This document shows positions 30,710 to 38,803 of a stretch of DNA of 64,000 nt, one piece after another. This DNA is from Prolixibacter bellariivorans ATCC BAA-1284 (GTDB lineage Bacteria > Bacteroidota > Bacteroidia > Bacteroidales > Prolixibacteraceae). Each line of letters opens with the position of its first letter. The stretch's first letter is position 1. The notes beneath the pieces are model-generated. The model was not told where the DNA came from. It worked only from the letters and a program-made list of their open reading frames with translations, and did not search any database. The stretch lies in contig NZ_KK211332.1 of assembly GCF_000621705.1 (NCBI RefSeq), forward strand, positions 186,001 through 250,000. The letters are read 5' to 3'. The position numbers and the translations under genes were made by a program.

Positions 30710-31936
30710 ATGAGCCCAAATCGGACGGCAGACAAAAATGACTCGCTAAAAATAAAGCAGAACAACCCGGGAAAGGTAGTATTGTTACTATTGCCTATCC
30801 TGATTTTGGGTGTGATTAGCTATTGGGTAACTGACAAGAATCCGGCGAAAACGGCCAAAGAAAAACAAATGTTGTCGGTTGGAAAGAGCGCACAGGCTTC
30901 ACCGGCGAAAGGCTTTGGCCCCACCATTAGCAATCCGGGCACGCCGCCGGGGAAAGCGCCCGCAGATATGGTCTGGATTCCCGGAGGAACATTCTCCATG
31001 GGAGCCACCGATCCGACGACGTTGAAGGATGGCGGACAGGAGCCCATGAACGATGCACGTCCGGTTCACCGGGTGTATGTCGATGGTTTCTGGATGGATA
31101 AAACGGAAGTAACCAATGCCGAATTTCGCCAATTCGTGAAAGCCACTGGCTACGTTACCACAGCCGAAAAGAAACCGACGCCGGAAGATTTGCCCGGTGT
31201 TCCGGCCGATAAACTGGTGGCCGGCTCGATTGTCTTCTTTTCGCCCAAACAGCAGGTCCAACTGACAGACTATCGCCAGTGGTGGAGGTTCGTTCCCGGT
31301 GCTAACTGGAAACACCCCTACGGCCCGGACAGCAATATCGAAGGGATGGACAACTATCCCGTGGTACATGTGACCTATGCCGATGCCGAAGCTTACGCTA
31401 AATGGGCCGGTAAGCGATTGCCCACCGAAGCGGAGTGGGAATTCGCGGCCCGCGGAGGCTTAGCAGGAAAACCCTATGTATGGGGCGAACAACTAACGCC
31501 CAATGGCAAATGGATGGCGAACATTTTCGAAGGACATTTCCCCGAATCGGATGATGCAGCGGACGGCTATGCCGGTATTGCACCGGTGGCACAGTATCCG
31601 GCGAACGGTTACGGCTTATATGACATGGCCGGCAACGTGTGGGAATGGTGTCACGATTGGTACCGAGCCGATTACTACCGGCAGATAGCCATGACCAACG
31701 ATATCGTAAATAATCCGCAGGGCCCCGACACCTATAACGACCCGCAGGAGCCCGGCGTTCCCAAACGGGTGCAGCGTGGCGGTTCCTTTCTGTGTACCAA
31801 TCAATATTGCACACGATACATGGTGGGCACACGCGGAAAAGGAGAGATAAATTCCAGCACCAACCATATTGGCTTCCGGTGTATCAAATCACCTGGTACC
31901 CTATCCCCCCAGGGAGAAGGTACGAAATACCGGTAA
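30710..31936 (+). CDS. Formylglycine-generating enzyme (SUMF1-like), membrane-anchored
   Basis: About 408 residues from ATG at 30710 (MSPNRTADKN). The frame stays open upstream only from a TTG. One N-terminal TM helix (about 24-43, VVLLLLPILILGVISYW) is followed by a full FGE-sulfatase domain: WIPGGTFSMGA, GYVTTAEK, GANWKHPYGPDS, GKRLPTEAEWEFAARGG and NVWEWCHDWY. The catalytic pair CTNQYC corresponds to Cys336/Cys341 of human FGE (here about 362 and 367), which many SUMF1-domain proteins lack. It should oxidise the Cys of CxPSR sulfatases such as the one at 2070-3521 to formylglycine. The TM anchor suggests it acts at or outside the inner membrane. Confidence 0.93.
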   Translation: MSPNRTADKNDSLKIKQNNPGKVVLLLLPILILGVISYWVTDKNPAKTAKEKQMLSVGKSAQASPAKGFGPTISNPGTPPGKAPADMVWIPGGTFSMGATDPTTLKDGGQEPMNDARPVHRVYVDGFWMDKTEVTNAEFRQFVKATGYVTTAEKKPTPEDLPGVPADKLVAGSIVFFSPKQQVQLTDYRQWWRFVPGANWKHPYGPDSNIEGMDNYPVVHVTYADAEAYAKWAGKRLPTEAEWEFAARGGLAGKPYVWGEQLTPNGKWMANIFEGHFPESDDAADGYAGIAPVAQYPANGYGLYDMAGNVWEWCHDWYRADYYRQIAMTNDIVNNPQGPDTYNDPQEPGVPKRVQRGGSFLCTNQYCTRYMVGTRGKGEINSSTNHIGFRCIKSPGTLSPQGEGTKYR

Positions 31937-31967
31937 CCGGTCTGTTCCGAGCTACAGGCCTGCCAAT

Positions 31968-32005
31968 CCGGAGAATGTCTTTACGGCATTTCTCCGGTTT
32001 TTTTT
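31968..32005 (+). terminator. Rho-independent terminator after the FGE gene
   Basis: CCGGAGAA at 31968-31975 pairs with TTCTCCGG at 31990-31997, followed by eight T. Strong stem 32 bases past the stop. Confidence 0.92.
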
Positions 32006-32126
32006 GCTGCCGGGACCATTATTTACGAAAGGAAAACAGTTCAATCCGGGTAACCGGTGTTATTGAAAATTGTTATTTGAATACGTATCTTCCGGTCGAA
32101 TTATTCATCACCTAAAACCAGAATTC

Positions 32127-32765
32127 ATGCAGGAAACTTACTCCTTCGGCCTGCTGGCCCTGACTTCATTCTTTACGCTGCTCAATCCGTTGGGAACCAT
32201 GCCCATTTTTGTATCGATGACATCGGAGTTACCCGAAGAGCAGAAACGAAAAACAGCGCGGAAAGCCGTAGTAGTAGCGTTTATCACCATTTTGGTGTTT
32301 GCGTTTTCCGGACAACTCCTGTTTCGGTTCTTTGGTATTTCGGTGAACAGCTTCCGCATTGTCGGGGGGGTTATTTTCTTCCTGATGGGACAGGATATGC
32401 TGCAGGCCCGGCTGGGAAAAATCAAGATGAGTGAAAAAGAGTCGGAGATCAATGCCTATGTGAACGACATTTCCATCACTCCGCTGGCCATTCCGATGAT
32501 TAGCGGACCGGGCGCCATCACCAACGGCATTGTGTTAATGGAAGATGCTTCCACGTTCGGGAAAAAGCTGGTACTGGTCGGCTCTATTGTCATTATTCTG
32601 GCGCTCACCTACGTCATCCTGATTAGTGGAACCCGCATCAGCAGAAAGTTGGGCCCCACCGGCAACAATGTCCTCATGCGACTGATGGGGCTCATCGTGA
32701 TGGTGATTGCGGTAGAGTTCTTCTTCAGCGGATTGAAACCCATTGTGCAGGATATGCTCAAATAA
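32127..32765 (+). CDS. MarC-family integral membrane protein
   Basis: About 212 residues from ATG at 32127 (MQETYSFGLL). The frame extends 19 residues upstream but without family similarity. Six TM segments with MarC motifs: FFTLLNPLGTMPIFVSMT at the start, FRIVGGVIFFLMGQDML, ITPLAIPMISGPGAI, and GLIVMVIAVEFFFSGL at the end. The family function is unsettled; it was once linked to antibiotic resistance, and its transport role has been questioned. Convergent with enolase. Confidence 0.9.
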   Translation: MQETYSFGLLALTSFFTLLNPLGTMPIFVSMTSELPEEQKRKTARKAVVVAFITILVFAFSGQLLFRFFGISVNSFRIVGGVIFFLMGQDMLQARLGKIKMSEKESEINAYVNDISITPLAIPMISGPGAITNGIVLMEDASTFGKKLVLVGSIVIILALTYVILISGTRISRKLGPTGNNVLMRLMGLIVMVIAVEFFFSGLKPIVQDMLK

Positions 32766-32797
32766 TCGCTGCTTCACCCCTACCGATGAAACAATAT

Positions 32798-32856
32798 TCC
32801 GCCCGGGCGGAAAAAAGATATCCCCTGACGAAGCAGTTTTTCGCTTCCTCAGAGGA
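32798..32856. terminator. Bidirectional terminator region between marC-like gene and enolase
   Basis: TCCGCCCGGGCGGA is a perfect palindrome followed by AAAAAAG, then CTGACGAAGC...GCTTCCTCAG forms a second stem. The genes on either side converge here, so both transcripts probably end in this stretch. Confidence 0.65.
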
Positions 32857-32917
32857 TAATCATCAACCTATTGAGGTTAGGAATATGATATAAAATCGAT
32901 TATTCCGATTCAATTAT

Positions 32918-34198
32918 TCAGGCATTCTTGAAGGCGCTCTTTCCGGCAAAGGCCGCGCTGCCGACCAGCTCCTGCTCTATGCGCATCAATTGGTTGAACT
33001 TCTCGATGCGTTCGCCGCGGCAACCGCTTCCGGTTTTCAGGTGACCGGCATTCACGGCAACCGTCAGGTCGGCAATAAACGTGTCGACTGTTTCACCGCT
33101 ACGATGCGATACAAATGCATTGTAGCCGTTTTTATAAGCCAACTCGATGGTTTCGAGCGTTTCGGTTACCGTACCAATCTGGTTCAGCTTGATGAGGATG
33201 GAGTTCGCTACTTCCTTTTCGATTCCTTCGGCCAGGATAGCCTTGTTCGTACAGAAAAGGTCATCTCCCACCAGCTCGATGCGGCTGCCCAGGGTTTGGG
33301 TGAGATTCTTCCAGCCTTCCCAGTCGTTTTCAGCCAAGCCATCTTCCAGTAACACAATCGGATACTGCCGCACCCAGCTATCCCACTGTTTCACCAGGTC
33401 ATCGCTGGTGATAAGTTCTTTGGTGCTTTTGAAGAGACGGTATTTACCATCTTCCCACAGCTCGCTCGATGCCGGGTCGAGGCAAATGCTCACATCGTCG
33501 CCGGGCCGGTAGCCGGCTTTGGTAATTCCTTCGAGGATGACTTCCACCGCTTCTTCGTTGGATTTCAAATCGGGAGCAAATCCACCTTCATCGCCCACGC
33601 CGGTGCTGTATCCTTTCTTCTTCAACACCTCTTTCAGGGCATGAAACACTTCGGCGCCCATGCGGATGGATTCCCGGAAGGATGTAGCGCCGTGCGGCGC
33701 AATCATGAATTCCTGGAAATCGACGTTGTTATCGGCGTGGCGGCCTCCGTTGATAACGTTCATACACGGAACGGGCATCAGGTAGGCATTGCTTCCGCCC
33801 AGGTAACGGTAGAGCGGTGTGTTGGTGGCGGTAGCCATGGCACGCGCAAAAGCCATCGACACGCCAAGGATGCCATTGGCTCCCAGGTTCGATTTGTTTG
33901 CTGTTCCGTCCAGTTCGAGGAGCAGCAAATCGAGCTCGCGCTGGCTGCCGAAACAGCGGCCCACTGTTTTATTCGCGATAACCGTGTTCACATTTTCAAC
34001 GGCTTTCAATACCCCTTTTCCGCCGTAGCGTTTCGGGTCGCCGTCGCGCATTTCGAAAGCTTCGCGCTCGCCGGTGGAAGCGCCGCTGGGCACCATTGCC
34101 CGTCCTGTCGTTCCGTTTTCCAGTTTCAAATCTACTTCAACCGTTGGATTTCCTCTTGAATCGAGGATTTCCATTGCTCTTACTTTGGCAATTTTCAT
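32918..34198 (-). CDS. eno: Enolase
   Basis: A 426-residue, full-length enolase converting 2-phosphoglycerate to phosphoenolpyruvate. Visible motifs are [11 protein letters not shown] near the start, [12 protein letters not shown] (about 205), the metal and catalytic region [14 protein letters not shown], the signature [14 protein letters not shown], and [15 protein letters not shown]. Cytoplasmic. It lies 95 bases downstream of DUF190-crcB on the same strand. Fluoride is a classic enolase inhibitor, and a fluoride riboswitch heads that pair, so eno may be part of a fluoride-responsive transcript. Confidence 0.98.
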   Translation of the reverse strand: MKIAKVRAMEILDSRGNPTVEVDLKLENGTTGRAMVPSGASTGEREAFEMRDGDPKRYGGKGVLKAVENVNTVIANKTVGRCFGSQRELDLLLLELDGTANKSNLGANGILGVSMAFARAMATATNTPLYRYLGGSNAYLMPVPCMNVINGGRHADNNVDFQEFMIAPHGATSFRESIRMGAEVFHALKEVLKKKGYSTGVGDEGGFAPDLKSNEEAVEVILEGITKAGYRPGDDVSICLDPASSELWEDGKYRLFKSTKELITSDDLVKQWDSWVRQYPIVLLEDGLAENDWEGWKNLTQTLGSRIELVGDDLFCTNKAILAEGIEKEVANSILIKLNQIGTVTETLETIELAYKNGYNAFVSHRSGETVDTFIADLTVAVNAGHLKTGSGCRGERIEKFNQLMRIEQELVGSAAFAGKSAFKNA

Positions 34199-34293
34199 AT
34201 GATTATAATTTTTTGTTTTTGGTACGTCACATGATTGGATTCACCGACTGTTCGGCTGAATCGTTGCTCATGCCCGTTCTATTTCATAATATC

Positions 34294-34659
34294 TTAAAAG
34301 TAAAACTCCCGTTTCTCTCCGGCTTTGTTCAACAACACCTTCACCTCCTCCACCGTTACCAGGCAACCGTAACGCATCGTATCCAGGTCGCCTTTAATGG
34401 TCTCATAAAACGCCATCACCTTATCCTCCTCATCGATAATTTCCACAACGGTGGGAAGCTTTTCAGCAATCTCCCAGAATTTGTACGAGTGAATGACCGA
34501 ACTGGCTCCAAAGCCCATCACGCCTTTCACGACGGTGGAGCCTGCCAGCCCGGCTTCTTTTGCTTTAAAAACCAGCGATTCGTAAAGACTATCGTTGCCC
34601 AGCTTATCGGTAGAGCCGATGAAAATCTTTAGCAGTAGTGTTTTATTTGACTTTTCCAT
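34294..34659 (-). CDS. DUF190 family protein
   Basis: A 121-residue protein with the DUF190 pattern: LLKIFIGSTDKLGNDSLYESLV at the start, GLAGSTVVKGVMGFGASSVIHS in the centre, and a C-terminal alpha/beta part with LPTVVEIIDEEDKV. The fold is ferredoxin-like and P-II-like. DUF190 genes frequently adjoin crcB fluoride channels. Here the start codon is one base after the crcB stop, so they are translationally coupled. A regulatory or fluoride-related accessory role is inferred from context. Confidence 0.92.
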   Translation of the reverse strand: MEKSNKTLLLKIFIGSTDKLGNDSLYESLVFKAKEAGLAGSTVVKGVMGFGASSVIHSYKFWEIAEKLPTVVEIIDEEDKVMAFYETIKGDLDTMRYGCLVTVEEVKVLLNKAGEKREFYF

Positions 34660-34660
34660 C

Positions 34661-35038
34661 TTATACCAGTTTTGTCGTCATTCGTCCGATGTACACCGCC
34701 ACCAATCCCAGGGTGAAGCTCAGTGACGCATACGTGATAAACCGAAGCCACTCGCGGCTTTGGAGTAATAGAAAGGCATCGTCGGTAAGTGCCGAGAATG
34801 TGGTAAATCCGCCGCAGATGCCCACTGTCAGGAAAATGCGAAACTCCGGCGACAGCCAATCTCCTCTCTCGGTTAAACCGAAAATAAAGCCTATGAGAAG
34901 GCTGCCCAGAATGTTCACAATAAACGTTCCCCAGGGAAAGACCGTTGGGGTGTGGATTTGAATGTAGCGGGAGATGGCGAACCGGAAAGCGGTTCCGACA
35001 AACCCTCCCATGCCTGCAATCAATAATGACTTCATCAT
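34661..35038 (-). CDS. crcB: Fluoride channel CrcB/Fluc
   Basis: A 125-residue protein with four TM helices. Conserved features are GGFVGTAFRFAISRY at the start, the pore Asn in GTFIVNILGS (about 40-49) and the GGFTTFSAL Phe-box loop at about 75-83. Fluc dimers pass fluoride out of the cell down its gradient. It is encoded directly under a fluoride riboswitch (35071-35120) and followed by DUF190 and eno. The start is the first of two ATGs, 32 bases after the aptamer. Confidence 0.96.
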   Translation of the reverse strand: MMKSLLIAGMGGFVGTAFRFAISRYIQIHTPTVFPWGTFIVNILGSLLIGFIFGLTERGDWLSPEFRIFLTVGICGGFTTFSALTDDAFLLLQSREWLRFITYASLSFTLGLVAVYIGRMTTKLV

Positions 35039-35070
35039 ACAATCGAAATTTTAGTGTTCAATTTCACATT

Positions 35071-35120
35071 GTAGAAGTCATTAGCCTCGGGGAGACGGTT
35101 AATGGCAGACTTCATTGCCC
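35071..35120 (-). ncRNA. Fluoride riboswitch (crcB motif)
   Basis: On the minus strand the leader reads GGGCAAUGAAGUCUGCC, then AUUAACC, then a small hairpin GUCUC-CCC-GAGGC, then UAAUGACUUCUAC. From memory of the Thermotoga petrophila aptamer, the conserved skeleton (GGGCxAUGA, GCC, GGCUxAUG, CUAC) matches position by position. The long helix shows compensatory changes: GAAGUC pairs with GACUUC here, against GAGGCC with GGCCUC there. The GGC/GCC pseudoknot is kept. It lies immediately upstream of crcB. With only 32 bases to the ATG and no clear terminator between, translational control is likely. Confidence 0.92.
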
Positions 35121-35124
35121 GTAT

Positions 35125-35132
35125 CAAATGTA
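35125..35132 (-). promoter_or_regulatory. -7 promoter box ahead of the fluoride riboswitch
   Basis: TACATTTG on the minus strand is a perfect TAnnTTTG box. Transcription would begin about four to six bases later, right at the GGGC that opens the aptamer. This placement supports both calls. Confidence 0.65.
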
Positions 35133-35244
35133 AGGATAAATCGGGCTGGTTATCCTCCCGATAGCTTTCATTAACAAATTTTATGATTAGAAAACTTCCC
35201 GAAAGGAGAAAATAACCGGGAGGCTATCACCCAATACGGGCAAA

Positions 35245-35298
35245 CAAAAAAAAAGGTGAAGCATGCCGGTTCTCAAAATAAGAGCCGGGCGCTTCACC
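35245..35298 (-). terminator. Strong terminator hairpin upstream of the crcB unit
   Basis: GGTGAAGC at 35255-35262 pairs with GCTTCACC at 35291-35298, with an inner CCGG..CCGG stem. The A-run at 35245-35254 is read as a U-tract on the minus strand. It would end transcripts coming from the carbonic anhydrase gene and insulate the riboswitch promoter. Confidence 0.85.
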
Positions 35299-35393
35299 TG
35301 ATGTCTTTGCTTGATGGCTGTTGAAATAGTCCGGGGAGTTTCTTGTGAACAACCAAACAGTAAGTGTTTGCTGAAATATCACCCCTAAAGACC

Positions 35394-35577
35394 GTGTCCG
35401 AAAGTTAAAACGGTAAATTTTGAAACTTACCCATTGTCAGCCGACTTGTTTTTACCCCTCCAAACCTCCCCTAAAGGGGCGGCTTAAAGTCCCCTTTAGG
35501 GGATTTAGGGGTTAATTACAAAAGCCTTCCTAACAATTCGATAGTTCTGTAAATGTTTTTTGTTGTTTTCGGACACC
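35394..35577. repeat. Dispersed intergenic repeat, copy 2
   Basis: Same layout as 138-338: GTGTCCGAAAG at the left and TTTTCGGACACCCC at the right, around TTTTTACCCCTCCAAACCTC, a CCCCTAAAGGGG/CCCCTTTAGGGG pair, GGATTTAGGGG, and an AATTCGATAGTTCTG block that also occurs in copy 1. The rest of 35300-35690 is gene-free. Confidence 0.85.
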
Positions 35578-35689
35578 CCTGTCTCGATAGTATCGAAGAT
35601 GAGGGGTGTAATAAAAGCTCACTTACTAATCTCTGGTGTTCACTTTCTTCACCCAACCTTCCAGACAGCCATTGTTCTCTTCCGTTTCT

Positions 35690-36232
35690 TTAATCCTCCG
35701 TGATCAGGTAGAGCTTGTTGTCTTCCACCTTGTAATACATGGGAGCTACCGTTATCTTCGGGTAGCGGTTCCGCAACCGTTTGACTTCACTTAACACGAA
35801 ATCGATTTCGTTGCCAATCTCGAAAAGCGGGGCAAACTGATTGAAATGCTCTTCGGCAAACGAACGTTCCCAGCCGGCTTTATCCACCAGGCCACCAATA
35901 AAATTTTCTTTTTTCGATGCCAGGTTCACCATGCCGCAGTTACTGTGCCCGATGATGGCAATGTGCTTCACATTTCCTATCGCGATGGCAAACGACACCT
36001 TAAATTCGCTGTAACGAAGATTGGCTCCACCCGCCCTGATGATGTACGAGAAGTTGTCGGGGATGTTCAGATGCTTCCGGTTGTCCATACACATACCGAC
36101 CAGCAACTGTGCTGAATCGTAGGACGCGAATTCTCTTTCGAGATCGTGATACTCCAACAAATCGCCAATAGGCGTATCCCGGTACTCCGGGAAGATGTCT
36201 TCTTTGGTCTTAATCGGTACAAGTCTGTTCAT
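35690..36232 (-). CDS. Beta-class carbonic anhydrase
   Basis: A 180-residue cytoplasmic protein. The zinc site is Cys and Asp-Arg in VGMCMDNRKHL (about 46-56) and HSNCGM (about 95-100), giving the Cys-His-Cys ligand set with the Asp-Arg dyad. It hydrates CO2 to bicarbonate. The order and spacing match the shorter beta-CA-like proteins of Bacteroidota. It stands alone on the minus strand, downstream of the isochorismatase gene's promoter region. Confidence 0.85.
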   Translation of the reverse strand: MNRLVPIKTKEDIFPEYRDTPIGDLLEYHDLEREFASYDSAQLLVGMCMDNRKHLNIPDNFSYIIRAGGANLRYSEFKVSFAIAIGNVKHIAIIGHSNCGMVNLASKKENFIGGLVDKAGWERSFAEEHFNQFAPLFEIGNEIDFVLSEVKRLRNRYPKITVAPMYYKVEDNKLYLITED

Positions 36233-36288
36233 ATTCTTCGCTTCATTTCAGCCGGCGTTCTCACTATTTTTAATGACCGGCCTTCGTT

Positions 36289-36897
36289 TTAAATGAATGT
36301 TTTTATGATGTCCTCCGTATTCAATACGGTGGCAAATTCTTCGTTCAGGCTTGCCAGCGCTGTTTCATGAATGGTTTCTGCTGAATAGTGTTTTCCGTCG
36401 AAGCCGGCCTTGGGAAACGTGGCCGTGGCATCGTTCACCACGTACGTGTCGAAGCCAAGGTTGCCGGCCATGCGCACGGTCGTGGAAATACACTGATCGG
36501 TGGTGAGACCAACGACCACCAACTGACGAATGTCGTTGTCGTGCAGGCGTTGCTCCAAATCAGTGCCGATGAACGCGCTGTTGACCGTTTTCCCGATAAC
36601 CGGTTCGCCCTCGTTCGGCTGTACCACCGTTTGAATGGCGTTGCCGGGCTTTCCTTCGGCCAGCGGCGATTGCGGGAGAACCGAATTATGCTTTACATGA
36701 ATAACCGGAAAGCCGTGATTGCGCCAGACTTCCAACAACCGGGCAGCGTTTTTCTCCGCGTCGGGGTGGTTACGCCCACCGCCCCAGTAGGCCGGGTCTT
36801 CGAATCCCTGCTGGATATCGACCAGCAACAAGGCTGGCTGTCCGTCGGGGATGAACGGCTGAAGTGGTTCGTTGGTTGATGCCTGCGTGTTCTCCAT
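36289..36897 (-). CDS. Isochorismatase-family cysteine hydrolase
   Basis: A 202-residue protein with the catalytic Asp in ALLLVDIQQGFED (about 23-35), a Lys region around VIGKTVNSAFIGT, and the nucleophile Cys in VVGLTTDQCISTTVRMAGN (about 128-146). The family hydrolyses amides, isochorismate or nicotinamide. The substrate is not evident. It begins six bases after the methyltransferase stop, so the two form an operon. Confidence 0.92.
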   Translation of the reverse strand: MENTQASTNEPLQPFIPDGQPALLLVDIQQGFEDPAYWGGGRNHPDAEKNAARLLEVWRNHGFPVIHVKHNSVLPQSPLAEGKPGNAIQTVVQPNEGEPVIGKTVNSAFIGTDLEQRLHDNDIRQLVVVGLTTDQCISTTVRMAGNLGFDTYVVNDATATFPKAGFDGKHYSAETIHETALASLNEEFATVLNTEDIIKTFI

Positions 36898-36903
36898 ATT
36901 TTG

Positions 36904-37689
36904 TTATTTGATATCGATGGTTTCAGCTTTCTCCTTTATCGCCATCACGCGAATGCGTTTGTAGTCGGCATACCATTTACCGTCGGTAAAACTAACCGGT
37001 TTCAAGGTTTCCTGCACTTCGGCTTTGATGGCTTTGGCATCAGCGTCGCTCACACCATCGAAGAATTGCTTCGCAAACATCGAGAGCCAGTCGATGATGC
37101 CGGTGTCTGCATCAGCCAGTTCCGTGGGACGGTCGAAGTGCTCGGCCCGGGTTACCCGGAATCCGGCTTTTTCGAGCACCGTGGCATACTCGCCAATCGA
37201 CGGATAATACCAGAGTTGCTTTTCCGCCTGTTCGCGGTAGCCATGCTTTGCCAGTACCTTCCGCAAGGTCCCGACGATGTGTTGCACATTACCTTTTCCA
37301 CCGAACTCGGCTACCAGGCGGCCGCCCGGTTTCAGGTTGCGGTACATGCATGTAACGGCTCCTTCGTAATCGGTTACCCAGTGGAGCACCGCATTCGAGA
37401 AGATGGCATCGAACTGCTGGTTGAACTCAAAATCGGACGCGTTTCCGACCTCGAACGCAACGCTGGGATATTTGCTTCGCGCATCGGCAATCATTTCAGG
37501 CGAGCTATCCATTCCCACCACCCAGGCAGCCTTCTCTTTAATCTGACTGGTGAGCTGTCCCGAGCCGCATCCCACGTCGAGAATACGTTCATTTGCTTTG
37601 GGTTCCAGCCAGCTGAGGATTCCCTGGCCATATTGGTACACAAATGCGTGCTTGTCGTTGTATAATTCCGGATTCCAGTCTTTTGTCAT
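36904..37689 (-). CDS. Class I SAM-dependent methyltransferase
   Basis: A 261-residue protein. Motif I is ILDVGCGSGQLTSQI (about 36-50), followed by WVVGMDSSPEMI, FDAIFSNAVLHWV and LKPGGRLVAEFGGKGN. It resembles the trans-aconitate methyltransferase-like group (Tam-like), with the C-terminal part involved in substrate binding. The substrate is unknown. It is first in a two-gene operon with the isochorismatase-like gene. A palindromic repeat sits 20 bases upstream of the start. Confidence 0.9.
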   Translation of the reverse strand: MTKDWNPELYNDKHAFVYQYGQGILSWLEPKANERILDVGCGSGQLTSQIKEKAAWVVGMDSSPEMIADARSKYPSVAFEVGNASDFEFNQQFDAIFSNAVLHWVTDYEGAVTCMYRNLKPGGRLVAEFGGKGNVQHIVGTLRKVLAKHGYREQAEKQLWYYPSIGEYATVLEKAGFRVTRAEHFDRPTELADADTGIIDWLSMFAKQFFDGVSDADAKAIKAEVQETLKPVSFTDGKWYADYKRIRVMAIKEKAETIDIK

Positions 37690-37708
37690 AGCGTTATATC
37701 CCGTTACT

Positions 37709-37736
37709 GTAGAGACGTAGCATGCTACGTCTCTAC
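37709..37736. repeat. Palindromic repeat, GTAGAGACGTAGC type
   Basis: GTAGAGACGTAGC/ATGCTACGTCTCTAC is a perfect 28-bp palindrome immediately upstream of the methyltransferase gene. Core bases differ from the CGCGAT members, but the GTAGAGACG frame is the same. Confidence 0.88.
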
Positions 37737-37929
37737 TCTACCACCACCTAAACAAATAAGCAGGCATTGGGTTGAGAGTTTTTGTACGTGCCAGTCATTT
37801 ACCACCTGTTTTTACCCGTCAGCCGTGCGACATTTCCCTGGTGTTGATGTTTTTACCGGGGGGAACGGGGCAATATTTCTCATAGTTCCATTGATTTCCT
37901 CCGGTGTCGGGCTGTTTTTGTCAAATGAC
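37737..37929. other. Gene-free stretch leading into the minisatellite
   Basis: About 190 bases with no convincing gene. The plus-strand frame that runs through the 21-bp repeats opens within it at 37825, but no promoter, ribosome-binding site or signal peptide supports a gene. Confidence 0.4.
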
Positions 37930-38454
37930 GACGCTTGTATCACCGGAGACGGTCGTTGTATCACATTTAACGGTCGTTGTATGGCGTTTAACGACGCTTG
38001 TTTGGCAATTGACAGTCGATTTATTGCATTTAACGACGCTTGTTTGGCAATTGACGGGCGTTGTATTGCATTTGACGACGCTTGTATGACAATTGACGGT
38101 CGTTGTATTGCATTTAACGACGCTTGTTTGACAATTGACGGGCGATTTATGGCATTTAACGACGCTTGTATGACCGGAGACGGTCGTTGTATCGCATTTA
38201 ACGGTCGTTGTATGGCGTTTGACGGTCGATTTATTGCAATTAACGACGCTTGTTTGGCAATTAACGGCCGTTGTATGGCATTTAACGACGCTAGTATGGC
38301 ATTTAACGACGCTTGTATGAACGGAGACGGTCGATTTATGACCGGAGACGACGCTTGTATGGACGGAGACGGCCGATTTATGACCGGAGACGAGCGTTGT
38401 ATGGACGGAGACATTCGTTGTATGCCCGCTGACGGGCGATATTTGTCCGCTGTA
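37930..38454. repeat. 21-bp tandem repeat array (about 25 units)
   Basis: About 25 contiguous, imperfect 21-bp units run without spacers. Two main versions alternate: GACGCTTGTTTGGCAATTGAC and GGTCGTTGTATTGCATTTAAC. Later units replace the end with ACCGGAGAC. Because 21 is a multiple of three and no unit carries stops, both strands stay open: plus gives heptads such as DACLAID/GRCIAFN, minus gives NAIQRPS. I cannot tell whether either is translated. The interval has palindromic repeats at both edges and no other gene. Confidence 0.9.
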
Positions 38455-38803
38455 GAGATGCCATGCTTTGCGTCTCGTTGTTCACATTATTGGAGGCCGG
38501 CATACCTTGTCTGAACCGGATTACGCCGGTAGAGACGCCCGAATCGGGCGTCTCTACCAGGCGTTGTTCATGGGTGCCGATGGATTGAATGTGCCGGGAA
38601 CGCCGTTGGGTGCAGGGTCGTTTCATCCGGGAAATCCTGAAATCTGTGGTTTCCGGGTTCGGATGGTTTTGGAGACGCGATGAATCGCATCTCTACGATC
38701 GCACGGTTCGGGGCTATGAAATTGATGGGGGTTTTGAGACGCGATGAATCGCGTCTCTACGGTGCGTTGTTGATCGCACGGTTTGGGGATGGATATGCCC
38801 CGG
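38452..38803. repeat. Cluster of four palindromic repeats
   Basis: A gene-free interval holding a degenerate member at 38452-38477, GTAGAGACGCCCG/CGGGCGTCTCTAC at 38529-38557, GGAGACGCGATGAATCGCATCTC at 38671-38697, and TGAGACGCGATGAATCGCGTCTC at 38735-38760. The last two are each followed by TACG(A/G) and a GATCGCACGGTT(C/T)GGGG segment, so a larger unit of about 70 bp has been duplicated. Confidence 0.85.

Noticed and set aside
36901-37665. Plus-strand ORF of 254 codons
   Set aside because: Antisense shadow of the methyltransferase, whose SAM motifs are unambiguous.
37930-38454. CRISPR array
   Set aside because: The 21-bp units are contiguous and similar throughout; there are no unique spacers and no cas genes.
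37825-38514. 229-residue Cys-rich repeat protein gene
   Set aside because: Both strands are open because the 21-bp unit has no stops; there is no promoter, signal peptide or known fold, so I report the repeat only.
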